Shown piece by piece: positions 9,030 to 16,833 of a stretch of 64,000 nt of DNA. The translations under genes and the position numbers were made by a program. Source of the stretch: a virus. The notes beneath the pieces were generated by a model. The model was given only the letters and a program-made list of their open reading frames with translations. It had not been told where the DNA came from and searched no databases. The stretch lies in IMG/VR virus record IMGVR_UViG_3300045971_000354, positions 79,464 to 143,463 of that record; one strand, 5' to 3'. Position 1 is the stretch's first letter; each line of letters begins with the position of its first letter.

Positions 9030-9313
9030 TATTTTAATACTTCGCCACTAGTTAGTTTATATACTTCAAAGTCATTACAGCCAAATAGCTTATTAAGTTT
9101 TTCTGCAAGATTTATTGCGTGGCCGCTATTTGAAAATGACACTTTTTTATACTTTGGACCTACCAGCTGACCTATTAGACTTGTGGTTTTTAAGTTAACG
9201 GGCTTACCTTGAAAAAACACAGCCCAAATGGCGTCAGCTTCCAAAACCTGTTCAGTTTTGTAAGTTTTTTTATTTGTAACTTCGAGTAATACTTTAGGTT
9301 TTGGTCGGCTCAC
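9029..9313 (-). CDS. Small basic phage protein of unknown function
   Basis: 94 residues, Lys-rich (MSRPKPKVLLEVTNKKTYKTE), suggesting nucleic-acid binding, but no known domain was recognised. Its ATG overlaps the end of the upstream GIY-YIG endonuclease gene by four bases, so expression may be coupled to that mobile gene. Confidence 0.65.
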   Translation of the reverse strand: MSRPKPKVLLEVTNKKTYKTEQVLEADAIWAVFFQGKPVNLKTTSLIGQLVGPKYKKVSFSNSGHAINLAEKLNKLFGCNDFEVYKLTSGEVLK

Positions 9314-9870
9314 GAGATTCCCCTTTTTGAATACCTAGATTTTTGAGATTCTGATATTTTTCTTTTTGATTCTTCAGACATTTTTCGACCAATTGGCATT
9401 AGTTGCAATGCTCTCTTTTGTCGAATTTTTTCTATAGTTTCTTCAGAATGGGTTTTTCCAGACATTGGATTACTCTGGAGTTTTCTCGCTGCTTTAATTT
9501 TTTGTTTAGTTTCTTCAGAATGTTTGCGATTTTTTGAATTTTCGCTTAAGATATGTCTACCGTTTTCTGTAATTCCGGTATCACCTCCCATTAACCCGTC
9601 TTCTGGTTTTAGGTTTGCGTAATCTTTCGATTCTACAATATTATGCTCTTTTGAATATTGCAGTGCAAATTGTGTTAATTCATCTTTATCTGTAAACAGT
9701 TTAGACCAAATAGTGGCGATATCACGCCCGTGCTTTTTAAGGTGACGAGTCCAAACAATGCCAGATCCGAGATATTTTTCCGGATCTTGGATAGTCTTAC
9801 CGAAGTATTTTAGCCCAGTTATATTATGTTGTTTTAAATATAACCATGTAGGTTTAAAAGTTTTTTCCAT
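9310..9870 (-). CDS. GIY-YIG homing endonuclease (Seg-like) with NUMOD3 repeats
   Basis: 186 residues. The N-terminal ~90 residues form a GIY-YIG-type nuclease in divergent form: WLYLKQH, TGLKYFGKT and KYLGSGIVW..HLKKHG. The C-terminal half holds repeated DNA-binding elements of the NUMOD3 kind (HSEETKQKIKAAR, HSEETIEKIRQKR, MSEESKRKISESQ). Such free-standing endonucleases cut intron-less or rival phage DNA and spread by gene conversion. The upstream region has a late octamer followed by an 8-bp hairpin directly before the ATG. A second gene of this family lies at 47497. Confidence 0.85.
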   Translation of the reverse strand: MEKTFKPTWLYLKQHNITGLKYFGKTIQDPEKYLGSGIVWTRHLKKHGRDIATIWSKLFTDKDELTQFALQYSKEHNIVESKDYANLKPEDGLMGGDTGITENGRHILSENSKNRKHSEETKQKIKAARKLQSNPMSGKTHSEETIEKIRQKRALQLMPIGRKMSEESKRKISESQKSRYSKRGIS

Positions 9871-9871
9871 T

Positions 9872-9895
9872 CTGCGTATTCTCTTATATACGCAG
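9872..9895 (-). promoter_or_regulatory. RNA hairpin directly upstream of homing endonuclease start
   Basis: A perfect 8-bp inverted repeat (CTGCGTAT / ATACGCAG, minus strand) with an 8-base loop reading ATAAGAGA, the only purine-rich ribosome-site candidate. The stem ends one base before the ATG. It could limit translation, as hairpins do for T4 homing endonuclease genes. Confidence 0.6.
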
Positions 9896-9896
9896 T

Positions 9897-9904
9897 TATT
9901 TATC
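9897..9904 (-). promoter_or_regulatory. T4-like late promoter octamer (GATAAATA)
   Basis: GATAAATA on the minus strand, just upstream of the hairpin and 26 bases before the endonuclease ATG, as expected for a late transcript of the mobile gene. Confidence 0.5.
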
Positions 9905-9924
9905 TTAATTTACCAGATGTGCAC

Positions 9925-10149
9925 TTAGAGTGTACCGCCATCAAACTTAATAGAGACATCACCGGTTTGTTGCACACTTAACGCAATTGCATCTAATTCA
10001 CCTGCTAAACGTGTCATTACTACTGCTAAACTTTCTTCTAGCATAATGATGTCGTTTATAGGCAAATTTAACGTTTTCTGACCGCTTTTTCGTGCAATTC
10101 GAGCCTTTTCCAAGAACATTTCGATGGGTATTGTATTAAGCGGTTGCAT
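9925..10149 (-). CDS. Small conserved phage protein of unknown function
   Basis: 74 residues starting at MQPLNTIPIEMFLEKARIAR. I chose 10149 over an in-frame ATG at 10167 because AAGGGA sits at proper distance before it. The product is helical, with VVMTRLAGELDAIALSVQQTG near the C-terminus. No function is recognised. It is the last gene of a long leftward operon before the mobile endonuclease. Confidence 0.65.
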   Translation of the reverse strand: MQPLNTIPIEMFLEKARIARKSGQKTLNLPINDIIMLEESLAVVMTRLAGELDAIALSVQQTGDVSIKFDGGTL

Positions 10150-10630
10150 TGCTGTCCCTTGATACATTGTTTAAAATAGTACGCATTTCTAATTCAGTCT
10201 TAAAAGGACCCTTAAAATCGTAGCGTTCCAGTGTAATTAGTTTGGGACAGAAGCTTTTAACCCATCCTTTCTTGAAACGGATTACATAGTAACCTGCACA
10301 ATATAAACTTTTACTTTTGCTGCTCTTTGCATATATCGGCAAGTGCTTCTTTACATTCCACAACGGTCCGTATGCTTTTCCGTTCATTGGAAAGCCGTAA
10401 ATATCCTGCGGAAGATCTTTTATCTTAGGTTCTTTCTTTACAACTGATTGATCAAGTGTAATTCCGAACCGTTCTTTAATCTCTGTAAGATCTCCGACTT
10501 CGATTTTTTGTCCACGATATAGAAAGCTATAACCCTTTTTATCTTTACTAAGAGTTCCGACTTTTTCACCGTCGGTTTCGATAATCCAAAACTTGTTTGG
10601 AACTAATACTTTTGCAACTGCTGCGATCAT
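10136..10630 (-). CDS. Conserved phage protein of unknown function
   Basis: 164 residues. An N-terminal SH3-like stretch (FWIIETDGEKVGTLSKDKKGYSF by position 13-35) is followed by a region with paired aromatic and cysteine residues (LYCAGYYVIRF, WVKSFCPKLITLERYDF). This looks like a conserved T4-like phage protein whose role I do not know. Its ATG overlaps the stop of the RNase H gene by four bases, so it is probably made together with replication proteins. Confidence 0.65.
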   Translation of the reverse strand: MIAAVAKVLVPNKFWIIETDGEKVGTLSKDKKGYSFLYRGQKIEVGDLTEIKERFGITLDQSVVKKEPKIKDLPQDIYGFPMNGKAYGPLWNVKKHLPIYAKSSKSKSLYCAGYYVIRFKKGWVKSFCPKLITLERYDFKGPFKTELEMRTILNNVSRDSNATA

Positions 10631-11619
10631 GAGTGGTACCTTGCGTTTAATGGGTCGGCATAGCTTTGTGCTTGCTCGCTAATTTTTTGTAGATCGTATT
10701 GGGCACAAAACTTCATCAGTCTTACACCAACTTGAGCAACGTTCTTTTGTTTATCAATCTCTGCTTGGACTGTTTCGACCATTAATTTCTTAATATCTTC
10801 GGGCTGTGCAGTTAAGTCACATAATACAACGTTCCGTTGATAGTCGTCTAACACACGATGTTCGGCTCCTTCGTGATCAGTCCATCGCTGTAGCATCATA
10901 TTATTCCATGCCCAACCTTTCTTATCACGATCTCCAAATGCTTCGCGTAGCCCGACTTTGTTCTTACTGCCCTTTTCGCGAACACCTGGATATGCAGAGA
11001 AAATATTATCGCTAGTATCTCCGCGCATACACTTTTCAAATAACAACCATTGAGGATCAGGTTCGGGCTTTAGTAGTCCGGTCTTGCTATCCTTAACACG
11101 TTTGCCATTTTCATCGAAGTAACCTTCGTGTGTGGTAGTAATTTTCGATACACCGTTATATTGCTTAACATTAACTGCGATTAACTGTGCAAAGTCACCG
11201 TCTGTGCTGATAATAACATGATCATCTTCCGGATGTGCTTGAATAAATCCTGCAATAGTATCGTCAGCTTCGAGCTCCGGATTTTGCAAAACAGAGCAAT
11301 TTGTTTTTTCAATAATAAAGTTTTTAAAATCGTCAAACGTTTCCCAAAACAATTTATCTTCTTCTTGTTCTGCTGCGGTATGCTTTGCACGGGCATCGGT
11401 ACGTTGACGCTTATACGGAGCATACACCTTTTTCCGCCAGCTTCGCCCTTCTAAGTGAAACACAACGTGATCACCTTTAAACTCTTTCCATGCCTTACGA
11501 ACACTCATTAAGACAGTGGCAAGGCTCATGCCTACCTTGTCTTCAAGGGTTCCACGAACGACATGGCGTGCACGAAAAAATGTGTTTGCTGTGTCCACAT
11601 GGATAAATGTTTTCTTCAT
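10627..11619 (-). CDS. rnh: 5'-3' nuclease, T4 RNase H / flap endonuclease family
   Basis: 330 residues with the PIN-type 5'-nuclease layout: an N-terminal metal site (FIHVDTANTFFRARH), an arch region (RRKKVYAPYKRQRTDAR-type basic segment), acidic clusters (ELEADDTIAGF and ISTDGDFAQLI) and a helix-hairpin region (CMRGDTSDNIFSAYPGV). T4 Rnh removes RNA primers and trims lagging-strand 5' ends, working with the clamp, polymerase and gp32. Length is close to T4 Rnh (305). It sits in the leftward replication operon. Neighbouring genes overlap by one and four bases. Confidence 0.85.
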   Translation of the reverse strand: MKKTFIHVDTANTFFRARHVVRGTLEDKVGMSLATVLMSVRKAWKEFKGDHVVFHLEGRSWRKKVYAPYKRQRTDARAKHTAAEQEEDKLFWETFDDFKNFIIEKTNCSVLQNPELEADDTIAGFIQAHPEDDHVIISTDGDFAQLIAVNVKQYNGVSKITTTHEGYFDENGKRVKDSKTGLLKPEPDPQWLLFEKCMRGDTSDNIFSAYPGVREKGSKNKVGLREAFGDRDKKGWAWNNMMLQRWTDHEGAEHRVLDDYQRNVVLCDLTAQPEDIKKLMVETVQAEIDKQKNVAQVGVRLMKFCAQYDLQKISEQAQSYADPLNARYHS

Positions 11620-11993
11620 TAAGAGACCTCTGACTTTCCGTTGTTTAATTTATTGACATTGATGTAACCACTACCTCGACGATCCATCGGAATACCTTCA
11701 TCATTTCCAATTTCTTTACAAAGATCTTGAAACCACTGATCTACAAGTTCTTCGTCAGTGACACCTGTGTAACCATTGTTACGTAACATTAACACAAAGT
11801 ACTCGTTCCAGTCAAGTTCAAAAAAGCCGTTTCGTGGATTCGTCGGATCTACTTTTGTATCTAGAACAGCTACCCAAGGTTCTTTACCTTCAGTTGCTGC
11901 CTTCTTAGGGTCGATAACAGGAGACTCACCTGCATACTTTGCAGCTTCTTTACTTGCTGTGATGCCTAGGATTTTTTTAATTTTGTTTAACAT
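11619..11993 (-). CDS. Phage protein of unknown function
   Basis: 124 residues from the ATG at 11993, which overlaps the previous stop as TAATG. An in-frame ATG at 12017 would give eight more residues but lies inside the upstream gene. A short basic N-terminus (MLNKIKKILGI) precedes a Trp/Glu/Asp-rich domain (ELDWNEYFVLML, DEELVDQWFQDL). No known family recognised. Confidence 0.6.
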   Translation of the reverse strand: MLNKIKKILGITASKEAAKYAGESPVIDPKKAATEGKEPWVAVLDTKVDPTNPRNGFFELDWNEYFVLMLRNNGYTGVTDEELVDQWFQDLCKEIGNDEGIPMDRRGSGYINVNKLNNGKSEVS

Positions 11994-12256
11994 TATTTTC
12001 TGCCATTGAAGTTCCATTTTAGGAACGCTGTTTTTTCTATATAATAAAATTCGTATATTTTAGCTATATCAGTAGGCAGCGAAGATAATCGTTGCCCTCT
12101 ATAGCATTTAGTTAGCCACAACTTCTTTCCGGTCAAAAAACAATTATGCGGGATTGCACAATATTGTAAATGCCAATTGGTAGCATTTTGTAATCCCCAA
12201 TCTTGACTTGGAGGCGATTGTGTAGTGTCGCCCATTAAGTTTGCTAACGTGCTCAT
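11993..12256 (-). CDS. Small phage protein of unknown function
   Basis: 87 residues with many Trp, Tyr and Cys. The centre reads WGLQNATNWHLQYCAIPHNC and the end is basic (FLKWNFNGRK). No family recognised. It is tightly coupled to both neighbours by start/stop overlap. Confidence 0.55.
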   Translation of the reverse strand: MSTLANLMGDTTQSPPSQDWGLQNATNWHLQYCAIPHNCFLTGKKLWLTKCYRGQRLSSLPTDIAKIYEFYYIEKTAFLKWNFNGRK

Positions 12257-12456
12257 GTCTTACCCCACTTAATCTTTAGCCATATTCGTTCATGAATATA
12301 ATAATCTATACTCAACAACATGTGTAAGATTGTTGCAAATCCAGTAGATTTTCCGATATCGCCTATTAACAAATATGTCCATAATATTGTGAATAACCAC
12401 GCCGTTAGTCGGTATGTTATCATTCGTACTATGGTTCTTTTATGTGTCTCTATCAT
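12253..12456 (-). CDS. DUF2061-like small membrane protein
   Basis: 67 residues. Two hydrophobic segments (~11-30 and ~38-55) flank a short loop, and the protein ends HERIWLKIKWG, a close match to the C-terminal signature of the DUF2061 family of small membrane proteins. Function of that family is unknown. Its start abuts the QueE stop with a one-base overlap, so it is co-translated with a deazaguanine pathway gene. Confidence 0.7.
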   Translation of the reverse strand: MIETHKRTIVRMITYRLTAWLFTILWTYLLIGDIGKSTGFATILHMLLSIDYYIHERIWLKIKWGKT

Positions 12457-13319
12457 TATGCTAGTGCTGCAAACAAGTGCATCTGAGTTTGCATAATGAG
12501 TCCATTTTGCATACAGTACTGCCCAACATACTTGTGATTAGCTTCGTTCTTGGCCATATTTAAAAGGCCGGGCTCCCACCAAGAAATTACTTCATCTACA
12601 GTACTTCGTTCTGCTATACTGATTGCGCCCTTTTCAGCACGTAACAGTTTAATCTTTTGAGGGAAGTCGTTGTACACATTCATCGGAGAACAGTAAATAT
12701 CCTTACCTGTGTTAGCTTTCCATTCCAATGCCCAGTCAGGGACTGTGTTGTACGGAGTATTGGGATCTGCACTAATAACAAACTTTAAAACATTTGCTCG
12801 TTCTAAGATTGTCTTGCCTGGTTTTAGATACCGGGTAGGAGCTTTACCAAACTCTGCACATTTCGGTGAGCAAACAAGCGTAACACCTTCTGGTACCACT
12901 GTGTCGGGAATACCGTTGCTTTCGACTTGAACTGCTTTGAATACATCGCGTTGCTTATACATAAAATCTGTAATGTTTTCTTGCAACAATGGTTCGCCAC
13001 CTGTCATTACCAATACAATATTAGGAAATAACCCTGTATATGGATTTTGTGGAACTGCCCATTCTGGTGCAGTCTGACCTTTGTTAGTCCAATATGCTTT
13101 GATAGTCTCATCCATCTTATCTGCAATCTGATCAAACGTCATCCAATCGCCGTCGTCAAAGAATGTGTCGCAGAATGAGCAATCTAAATTGCACTTTGCA
13201 AGGCGGATGAATAACGCAGGCATACCGGCATACGGTCCCTCTCCTTGCAGCGTGAAGAACATTGACGTAACAAATAAACTATCTTTAGGTGCGTCTCGAA
13301 AAAACTTCTTTCCGATCAC
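12456..13319 (-). CDS. queE: QueE, 7-carboxy-7-deazaguanine synthase (radical SAM)
   Basis: 287 residues from a GTG. The substrate-binding N-terminus SMFFTLQGEGPYAG is followed by the QueE-type cluster motif C43-x3-C47-x2-C50 (KCNLDCSFCDTFF), then MTGGEPLL. QueE converts carboxytetrahydropterin to 7-carboxy-7-deazaguanine (CDG) using a 4Fe-4S cluster, SAM and Mg. The start is uncertain: an AAGGAG lies 7 bases before an in-frame ATT at 13337, which would add six residues (start FGTNEV). That fits the ribosome site better than the GTG. FolE, QueD-like and DpdA genes lie in the same leftward block, which links the enzyme to DNA modification. Confidence 0.9.
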   Translation of the reverse strand: MIGKKFFRDAPKDSLFVTSMFFTLQGEGPYAGMPALFIRLAKCNLDCSFCDTFFDDGDWMTFDQIADKMDETIKAYWTNKGQTAPEWAVPQNPYTGLFPNIVLVMTGGEPLLQENITDFMYKQRDVFKAVQVESNGIPDTVVPEGVTLVCSPKCAEFGKAPTRYLKPGKTILERANVLKFVISADPNTPYNTVPDWALEWKANTGKDIYCSPMNVYNDFPQKIKLLRAEKGAISIAERSTVDEVISWWEPGLLNMAKNEANHKYVGQYCMQNGLIMQTQMHLFAALA

Positions 13320-13338
13320 TTCGTTGGTTCCAAAAATT

Positions 13339-13599
13339 TTAATTCTCCTTAATTGTATCGAGCCACATGTGCTCAGTTACTTTGTACATTTCTAGTACAT
13401 TAATATGCATGACTAACAATTTTTCATTAAGAGACAACCAATCTAACATTGCTTGTGCATCCTGCCGACGACTAAACCGCATTGCTTTATTAGCATCTGT
13501 ACTAAACTCTACCGAGTTAATAGGTCCACCAACAAACCATTCAGGGCGTGACGCAGGGTGAGGTAAGTTAAGTTCAATTAGCCAAGCAATTTCATTCAT
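13339..13599 (-). CDS. Small phage protein of unknown function
   Basis: 86 residues. The ATG at 13599 is chosen because AAGGAGA stands 6 bases before it; the longer frame upstream overlaps the previous gene. The product has Trp-rich segments (PHPASRPEWFVGGPI) and a helical C-terminus. No family recognised. Its end overlaps the region containing the QueE ribosome site, which suggests translational coupling to QueE. Confidence 0.6.
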   Translation of the reverse strand: MNEIAWLIELNLPHPASRPEWFVGGPINSVEFSTDANKAMRFSRRQDAQAMLDWLSLNEKLLVMHINVLEMYKVTEHMWLDTIKEN

Positions 13600-13600
13600 A

Positions 13601-13891
13601 TTAAATCTCCTTAATTCCAAAGTGTTCTTTAATACACTCAGTTGCTTCATATATGCCGTTAACAATGCCGTCTTCGTACATCGCTAATGTTTTATCTTTT
13701 GGTTCAGATTCTAAATATTTTGCATGATTTTCACTTACGTTAATGCATTCCCGAACAATCAGCTCGGCGAACTTTTCCGCTTGCTCATTTGTGACAAAGT
13801 AATCTCTATCTTCAATGAGAGTTCGGGGATTGCCACCTAGAACATATCGCCACCCTGCTTGCTCAGCAAGTTCTTTAATTCGTTCGTTCAT
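13601..13891 (-). CDS. Small phage protein, MNERIKEL paralogue family
   Basis: 96 residues beginning MNERIKELAEQAGW and containing FAELIVRECI, then a C-terminal ...CIKEHFGI. The same signature occurs in the product of 46869-47087 (MNERIKELAKQA, LANLIVKECA, ITDHFGI) and more loosely in 14274-14552. This small family is common in phage genomes, but no function is known to me. Confidence 0.65.
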   Translation of the reverse strand: MNERIKELAEQAGWRYVLGGNPRTLIEDRDYFVTNEQAEKFAELIVRECINVSENHAKYLESEPKDKTLAMYEDGIVNGIYEATECIKEHFGIKEI

Positions 13892-13892
13892 A

Positions 13893-14099
13893 TTATTCCT
13901 TAATCAATGTAGCGGACATTACTTTTGATAAACGGCCTACTGTTACTGTCATTTGATATTGCTGGCCTTTTTCTACTGTGTCAATATCTATTCCTGGCGT
14001 ATCCTTGTTAAAGGAATATATCCAATCATCGTCTGTCCTAAGGTGAACTAACTTGAATCCTTCTAAGACTTCAAGCACTGTGCCAATAACTTCTTTCAT
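13893..14099 (-). CDS. Small phage protein of unknown function
   Basis: 68 residues, beta-rich by composition (VIGTVLEVLEGFKLVHLRTDDDWIYSF), possibly an OB- or SH3-like barrel. The ATG overlaps the stop of the 58-residue gene upstream (ATGA). No family recognised. Confidence 0.6.
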   Translation of the reverse strand: MKEVIGTVLEVLEGFKLVHLRTDDDWIYSFNKDTPGIDIDTVEKGQQYQMTVTVGRLSKVMSATLIKE

Positions 14100-14272
14100 T
14101 TGTCCTCGTACTTCACAAGTTTAACATCAAACTCGTCGGCAAATGCTTCCGCTAATGCTGCGGTTAATTGTTCGGTTAATTCATCACATCCGGTTGCATT
14201 AGTTGCAAGCAACTCTTCCCAGAACTCGTGATTGCCTTCTGTAATAGTTAACTCGAATGTGTAGCGTTTCAT
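14096..14272 (-). CDS. Small acidic phage protein (58 residues)
   Basis: A 58-residue frame (MKRYTFELTITEGNHEFWEE...KYEDK) fills the space between two called genes. It starts 2 bases after the upstream stop and overlaps the downstream start by ATGA. That perfect packing and the amphipathic sequence support a real gene. Function unknown. Confidence 0.65.
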   Translation of the reverse strand: MKRYTFELTITEGNHEFWEELLATNATGCDELTEQLTAALAEAFADEFDVKLVKYEDK

Positions 14273-14273
14273 A

Positions 14274-14552
14274 TTAGTTAACTGGTTTGAACGAGTCTAG
14301 TATGACTGTGTCTGTTCCGAAGCTTTGCCCTGTTGAAGATAAAATATGATCAACTGCACGTCGAGCACATTCTTTGATAACTAGCTCTGCAAACTTTTCA
14401 AACACAATGTCAGGAATAACTAACACGCCTGCATCTCGTGCTAGCTGAACAATGTTCCCTGCAGTTTTTTGCGAGACAGAAGATGATTGATCTAATGTTG
14501 TTAAATATTCTCTGCTTGCTTGGCTTGCAAATTGATTAAGTAAATCATTCAT
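14274..14552 (-). CDS. Small phage protein related to the MNERIKEL family
   Basis: 92 residues. MNDLLNQFASQA at the N-terminus and FEKFAELVIKECARRAVDHIL in the middle echo the family at 13601 and 46869, with a ~25-residue insertion between them. Helical overall, function unknown. Overlaps the HIT gene stop by four bases. Confidence 0.6.
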   Translation of the reverse strand: MNDLLNQFASQASREYLTTLDQSSSVSQKTAGNIVQLARDAGVLVIPDIVFEKFAELVIKECARRAVDHILSSTGQSFGTDTVILDSFKPVN

Positions 14553-14935
14553 TGTTTATCCTTTTTATAATTACCTTTACCTGGGATAGTGTTTCTAACG
14601 CCACCTACAGGATCTTCAACATCACCATTCCTCCGAGGAATCATATGAATATGCGGCCACATAACAGTTTGTCCAGCAGCTTCGCCGTAATTCATTCCAA
14701 TGTTAAATCCATCCCATGCTCCACCATCTACTCCGTTCTTCCCGTGTTCTACTGCATCAGTAAATGCTTCATACAAAATGCTTATAGTGTTATATTTAGG
14801 CACAAAGAGCAAGTGGCCTTCTGTACACGGATATTTGTCTCTGAAAACGATTACATGAAAGTCGTCTCGAATAACATCATCCCACGGTGCTGTTGATTCG
14901 CTAATATGGTTTGGACCATTAAAAATTTTATTCAT
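14549..14935 (-). CDS. HIT-family nucleotide hydrolase/transferase
   Basis: 128 residues. The histidine-triad signature HIHMIPRR preceded by GQTVMWP lies at ~94-105 (pattern HxHxxPR), close to GDVEDPVGGVR, as in small bacterial and phage HIT proteins. The N-terminal segment (DFHVIVFRDKYPCTEGHLLFVPK) is the usual beta-meander with the 'P-x-x-x-GH-LLFVPK' motif. HIT enzymes hydrolyse nucleoside phosphoramidates or dinucleoside polyphosphates. The third histidine appears replaced by Arg, so catalysis may be altered. It is coupled to cupin and phosphoribosyltransferase genes. Confidence 0.8.
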   Translation of the reverse strand: MNKIFNGPNHISESTAPWDDVIRDDFHVIVFRDKYPCTEGHLLFVPKYNTISILYEAFTDAVEHGKNGVDGGAWDGFNIGMNYGEAAGQTVMWPHIHMIPRRNGDVEDPVGGVRNTIPGKGNYKKDKQ

Positions 14936-15291
14936 TTCTGACTATCTCCTGGAAGTACACGGTAATTGTCTTCGACACTATCCGGTGTGCTAACTTCAAT
15001 TATAGTGCCTTTTTCAATACAAATCAACTGGTGTGGCTCTAGCGGCAAGTTACGCCAAACATCACCCTTTGATAAAACTGTTTCTTGCTGCGATGCATCT
15101 TTAGTAAGAATACTTACCACTATGAATTTTCCATCAAGCACATACCATGATTCATCTTTTTCAGCATGAAAATGCATACTGAATTTTGCACCAGCATTAA
15201 AATTCATTAGCTTACCACAATACTTGCTGTTAGTTGCCCAGATAAGTTCTGAACCCCATCCTTTTTCTACGCTTCCTGTGAGTCTTGTCAT
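14932..15291 (-). CDS. Cupin-domain protein (mannose-6-phosphate isomerase type II-like)
   Basis: 119 residues starting at the ATG overlapping the upstream stop (ATGA at 15291). A single cupin fold with motif 1 FSMHFHAEKDESWYVLDG and motif 2 LEPHQLICIEKG resembles the C-terminal cupin of type II phosphomannose isomerases. VEKGWGSELIWATN at the N-terminus fits the same family. The metal ligands H, H, E of motif 1 appear present. Probably a sugar-phosphate or small-molecule isomerase, but the substrate is not inferable. Confidence 0.75.
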   Translation of the reverse strand: MTRLTGSVEKGWGSELIWATNSKYCGKLMNFNAGAKFSMHFHAEKDESWYVLDGKFIVVSILTKDASQQETVLSKGDVWRNLPLEPHQLICIEKGTIIEVSTPDSVEDNYRVLPGDSQK

Positions 15292-15830
15292 TTTAGCCAC
15301 CAATTACTATATGGAAATTCTACTGATAAATCATCCTCTACGGTGTTGACCTCAACTCCGGTAAAATCCATTTTTACATTACATTTACTAGCAGTATTAT
15401 CAACTACTACTGCAAACTTAACATTCTTATTCCATACATCCGCCCATCGAGAATGATTAGGTAAACACCCGCCTTGCCAATCTTCCACAAGCCAATTGAA
15501 TGTTTCACCTGTTCTGTTAATATCATCAACTACAAGGATATTTTTATTCAATTCGGGAAGTGTTCTAACGGTGTTAGTAGGCACTGGAAGTTCGTCACCT
15601 TCGTAAGGCAAGTACCCAAATGCATCTTCTGCAACCCATAAATTACTCTCATCTTTGTTTAGAATTTGTAGAGGAACATTGAAGTACTGACTAATTAGTA
15701 GCGAGGGATATAATCCTCCGCCGTTAATTCCTACTATGTAATCAGGCCTCCAACCACTGTTAGTAATCTCTCGGCAAATGCTTGAGATTATACTTTGATA
15801 TTCTTGATGATTAAGAGTGAGCTTGTTCAT
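15288..15830 (-). CDS. Type I phosphoribosyltransferase-like protein
   Basis: 180 residues. The PRPP-binding motif is ILVVDDINRTGETF (~97-110, hydrophobic residues, DD, then TGxT) and an N-terminal substrate loop reads IVGINGGGLYPSLLIS. These match small type I phosphoribosyltransferases of the hypoxanthine/xanthine or ComF type. The reaction would transfer a base to or from PRPP, but which base is unknown. It ends overlapping the cupin gene and begins inside the next cupin-like gene, so the three are one translational unit. Given the pathway around it, a role in purine or deazapurine handling is possible but speculative. Confidence 0.75.
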   Translation of the reverse strand: MNKLTLNHQEYQSIISSICREITNSGWRPDYIVGINGGGLYPSLLISQYFNVPLQILNKDESNLWVAEDAFGYLPYEGDELPVPTNTVRTLPELNKNILVVDDINRTGETFNWLVEDWQGGCLPNHSRWADVWNKNVKFAVVVDNTASKCNVKMDFTGVEVNTVEDDLSVEFPYSNWWLK

Positions 15831-16284
15831 GTCGATCCTTTAAATATTTTTCGTGATTGATCCAGTTATTATTGACCAGGAATCCCCAATCTCGTTTATG
15901 TGGACCGGGCATAAACAACGTCCAGGCAACAACTCCTTCTTTTAGTTCAATACGGTGATAACTCTCGGGTTTACAAATACGAAAGTGTCCCGGACCTCGC
16001 CAGTGTTGAGTCTCTCCTACTTTTAATCCGTTTGCAAATACAGGAGTCCATTCATAGTATCCGCCTTTAAGGATAAATGTAGCATATGGCCACGGATGAT
16101 CATGCATATCATCTGGATCACCTTTAAGGAACTTATGTAAGAACACATTAAATGGAAACGCCTTTCGATCTTTAAGGAACAGATAATATCGTTCCAAGTA
16201 AGGCTTATTACAGACACGATCCATAATAGTGATCTTTCGACCTCTTTGATCCATCCAGTTTAAAAATTTGTTAGTAAGTGTCAT
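15811..16284 (-). CDS. Cupin-like small-molecule enzyme, phage conserved
   Basis: 157 residues. Residues ~59-95 read MHDHPWPYATFILKGGYYEW and ~105-135 include GPGHFRICKPESYHRIEL. The H-x-H and later HR pattern is cupin-like, with a C-terminal WTLFMPGPHKRDWGF. This resembles a family of phage and bacterial cupins of unknown substrate. Overlaps neighbours on both sides. Confidence 0.65.
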   Translation of the reverse strand: MTLTNKFLNWMDQRGRKITIMDRVCNKPYLERYYLFLKDRKAFPFNVFLHKFLKGDPDDMHDHPWPYATFILKGGYYEWTPVFANGLKVGETQHWRGPGHFRICKPESYHRIELKEGVVAWTLFMPGPHKRDWGFLVNNNWINHEKYLKDRHEQAHS

Positions 16285-16453
16285 CTTGTGATTTGCAAAG
16301 TTCTAAAGTGTTTTTAAATTGATTCCACGCATTTTCTAAAGTTGGAAACTTTTTACAAAGCCTTCCGACTTGTAGTGGATCAGTTTTGTATTTGAGATAA
16401 ATCTCATGTTGATCATCTGTCCAATCATCACTGTCCTTGTGTACTGTAATCAT
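16271..16453 (-). CDS. Small phage protein of unknown function
   Basis: 60 residues, acidic N-terminus and a helical middle (ENAWNQFKNTLELC). Overlaps 16450 by four bases upstream and 16284 by fourteen downstream. No family recognised. Confidence 0.55.
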   Translation of the reverse strand: MITVHKDSDDWTDDQHEIYLKYKTDPLQVGRLCKKFPTLENAWNQFKNTLELCKSQDDTY

Positions 16454-16833
16454 GAAGCCTTCAACGCTTCGATTGTAATGATCTTAGAAATCTCAGTCCC
16501 AAGGTCCATGTCGTCATGTATAACATACAATCCAATACCCGAGGTATCCTTGCGACGATTATACATTTGTGTTTCGATAATTGTACCGCCACGTGCTTTA
16601 ATAACTTTAAATCGAATTGCTTGCTCAGACGCAATTTCGTCTGCTCGAGCAGGTTCTAGCTGTAGCCCTTGTACTTTATTCGCCCCACTTGTATTAGGAT
16701 TAATATCGCTATTCAACCAGTTACGAACTCGTTGTTTAAATGTCATCGGTTTCTTTTCCGCGGTAATTGTATTATAATACTTTGGTTCGTATTCTGCTTT
16801 TGCAGAAGAAACTCCGATTAATTGTCCGTTCAT
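16450..16833 (-). CDS. Phage protein of unknown function
   Basis: 127 residues from an ATG that overlaps the FolE stop (ATGA); an in-frame ATG four codons upstream lies inside folE. A central basic stretch (MTFKQRVRNWLNS) is followed by a C-terminal beta-rich part (IRFKVIKARGGTIIETQMYN). No family recognised. Confidence 0.6.
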   Translation of the reverse strand: MNGQLIGVSSAKAEYEPKYYNTITAEKKPMTFKQRVRNWLNSDINPNTSGANKVQGLQLEPARADEIASEQAIRFKVIKARGGTIIETQMYNRRKDTSGIGLYVIHDDMDLGTEISKIITIEALKAS

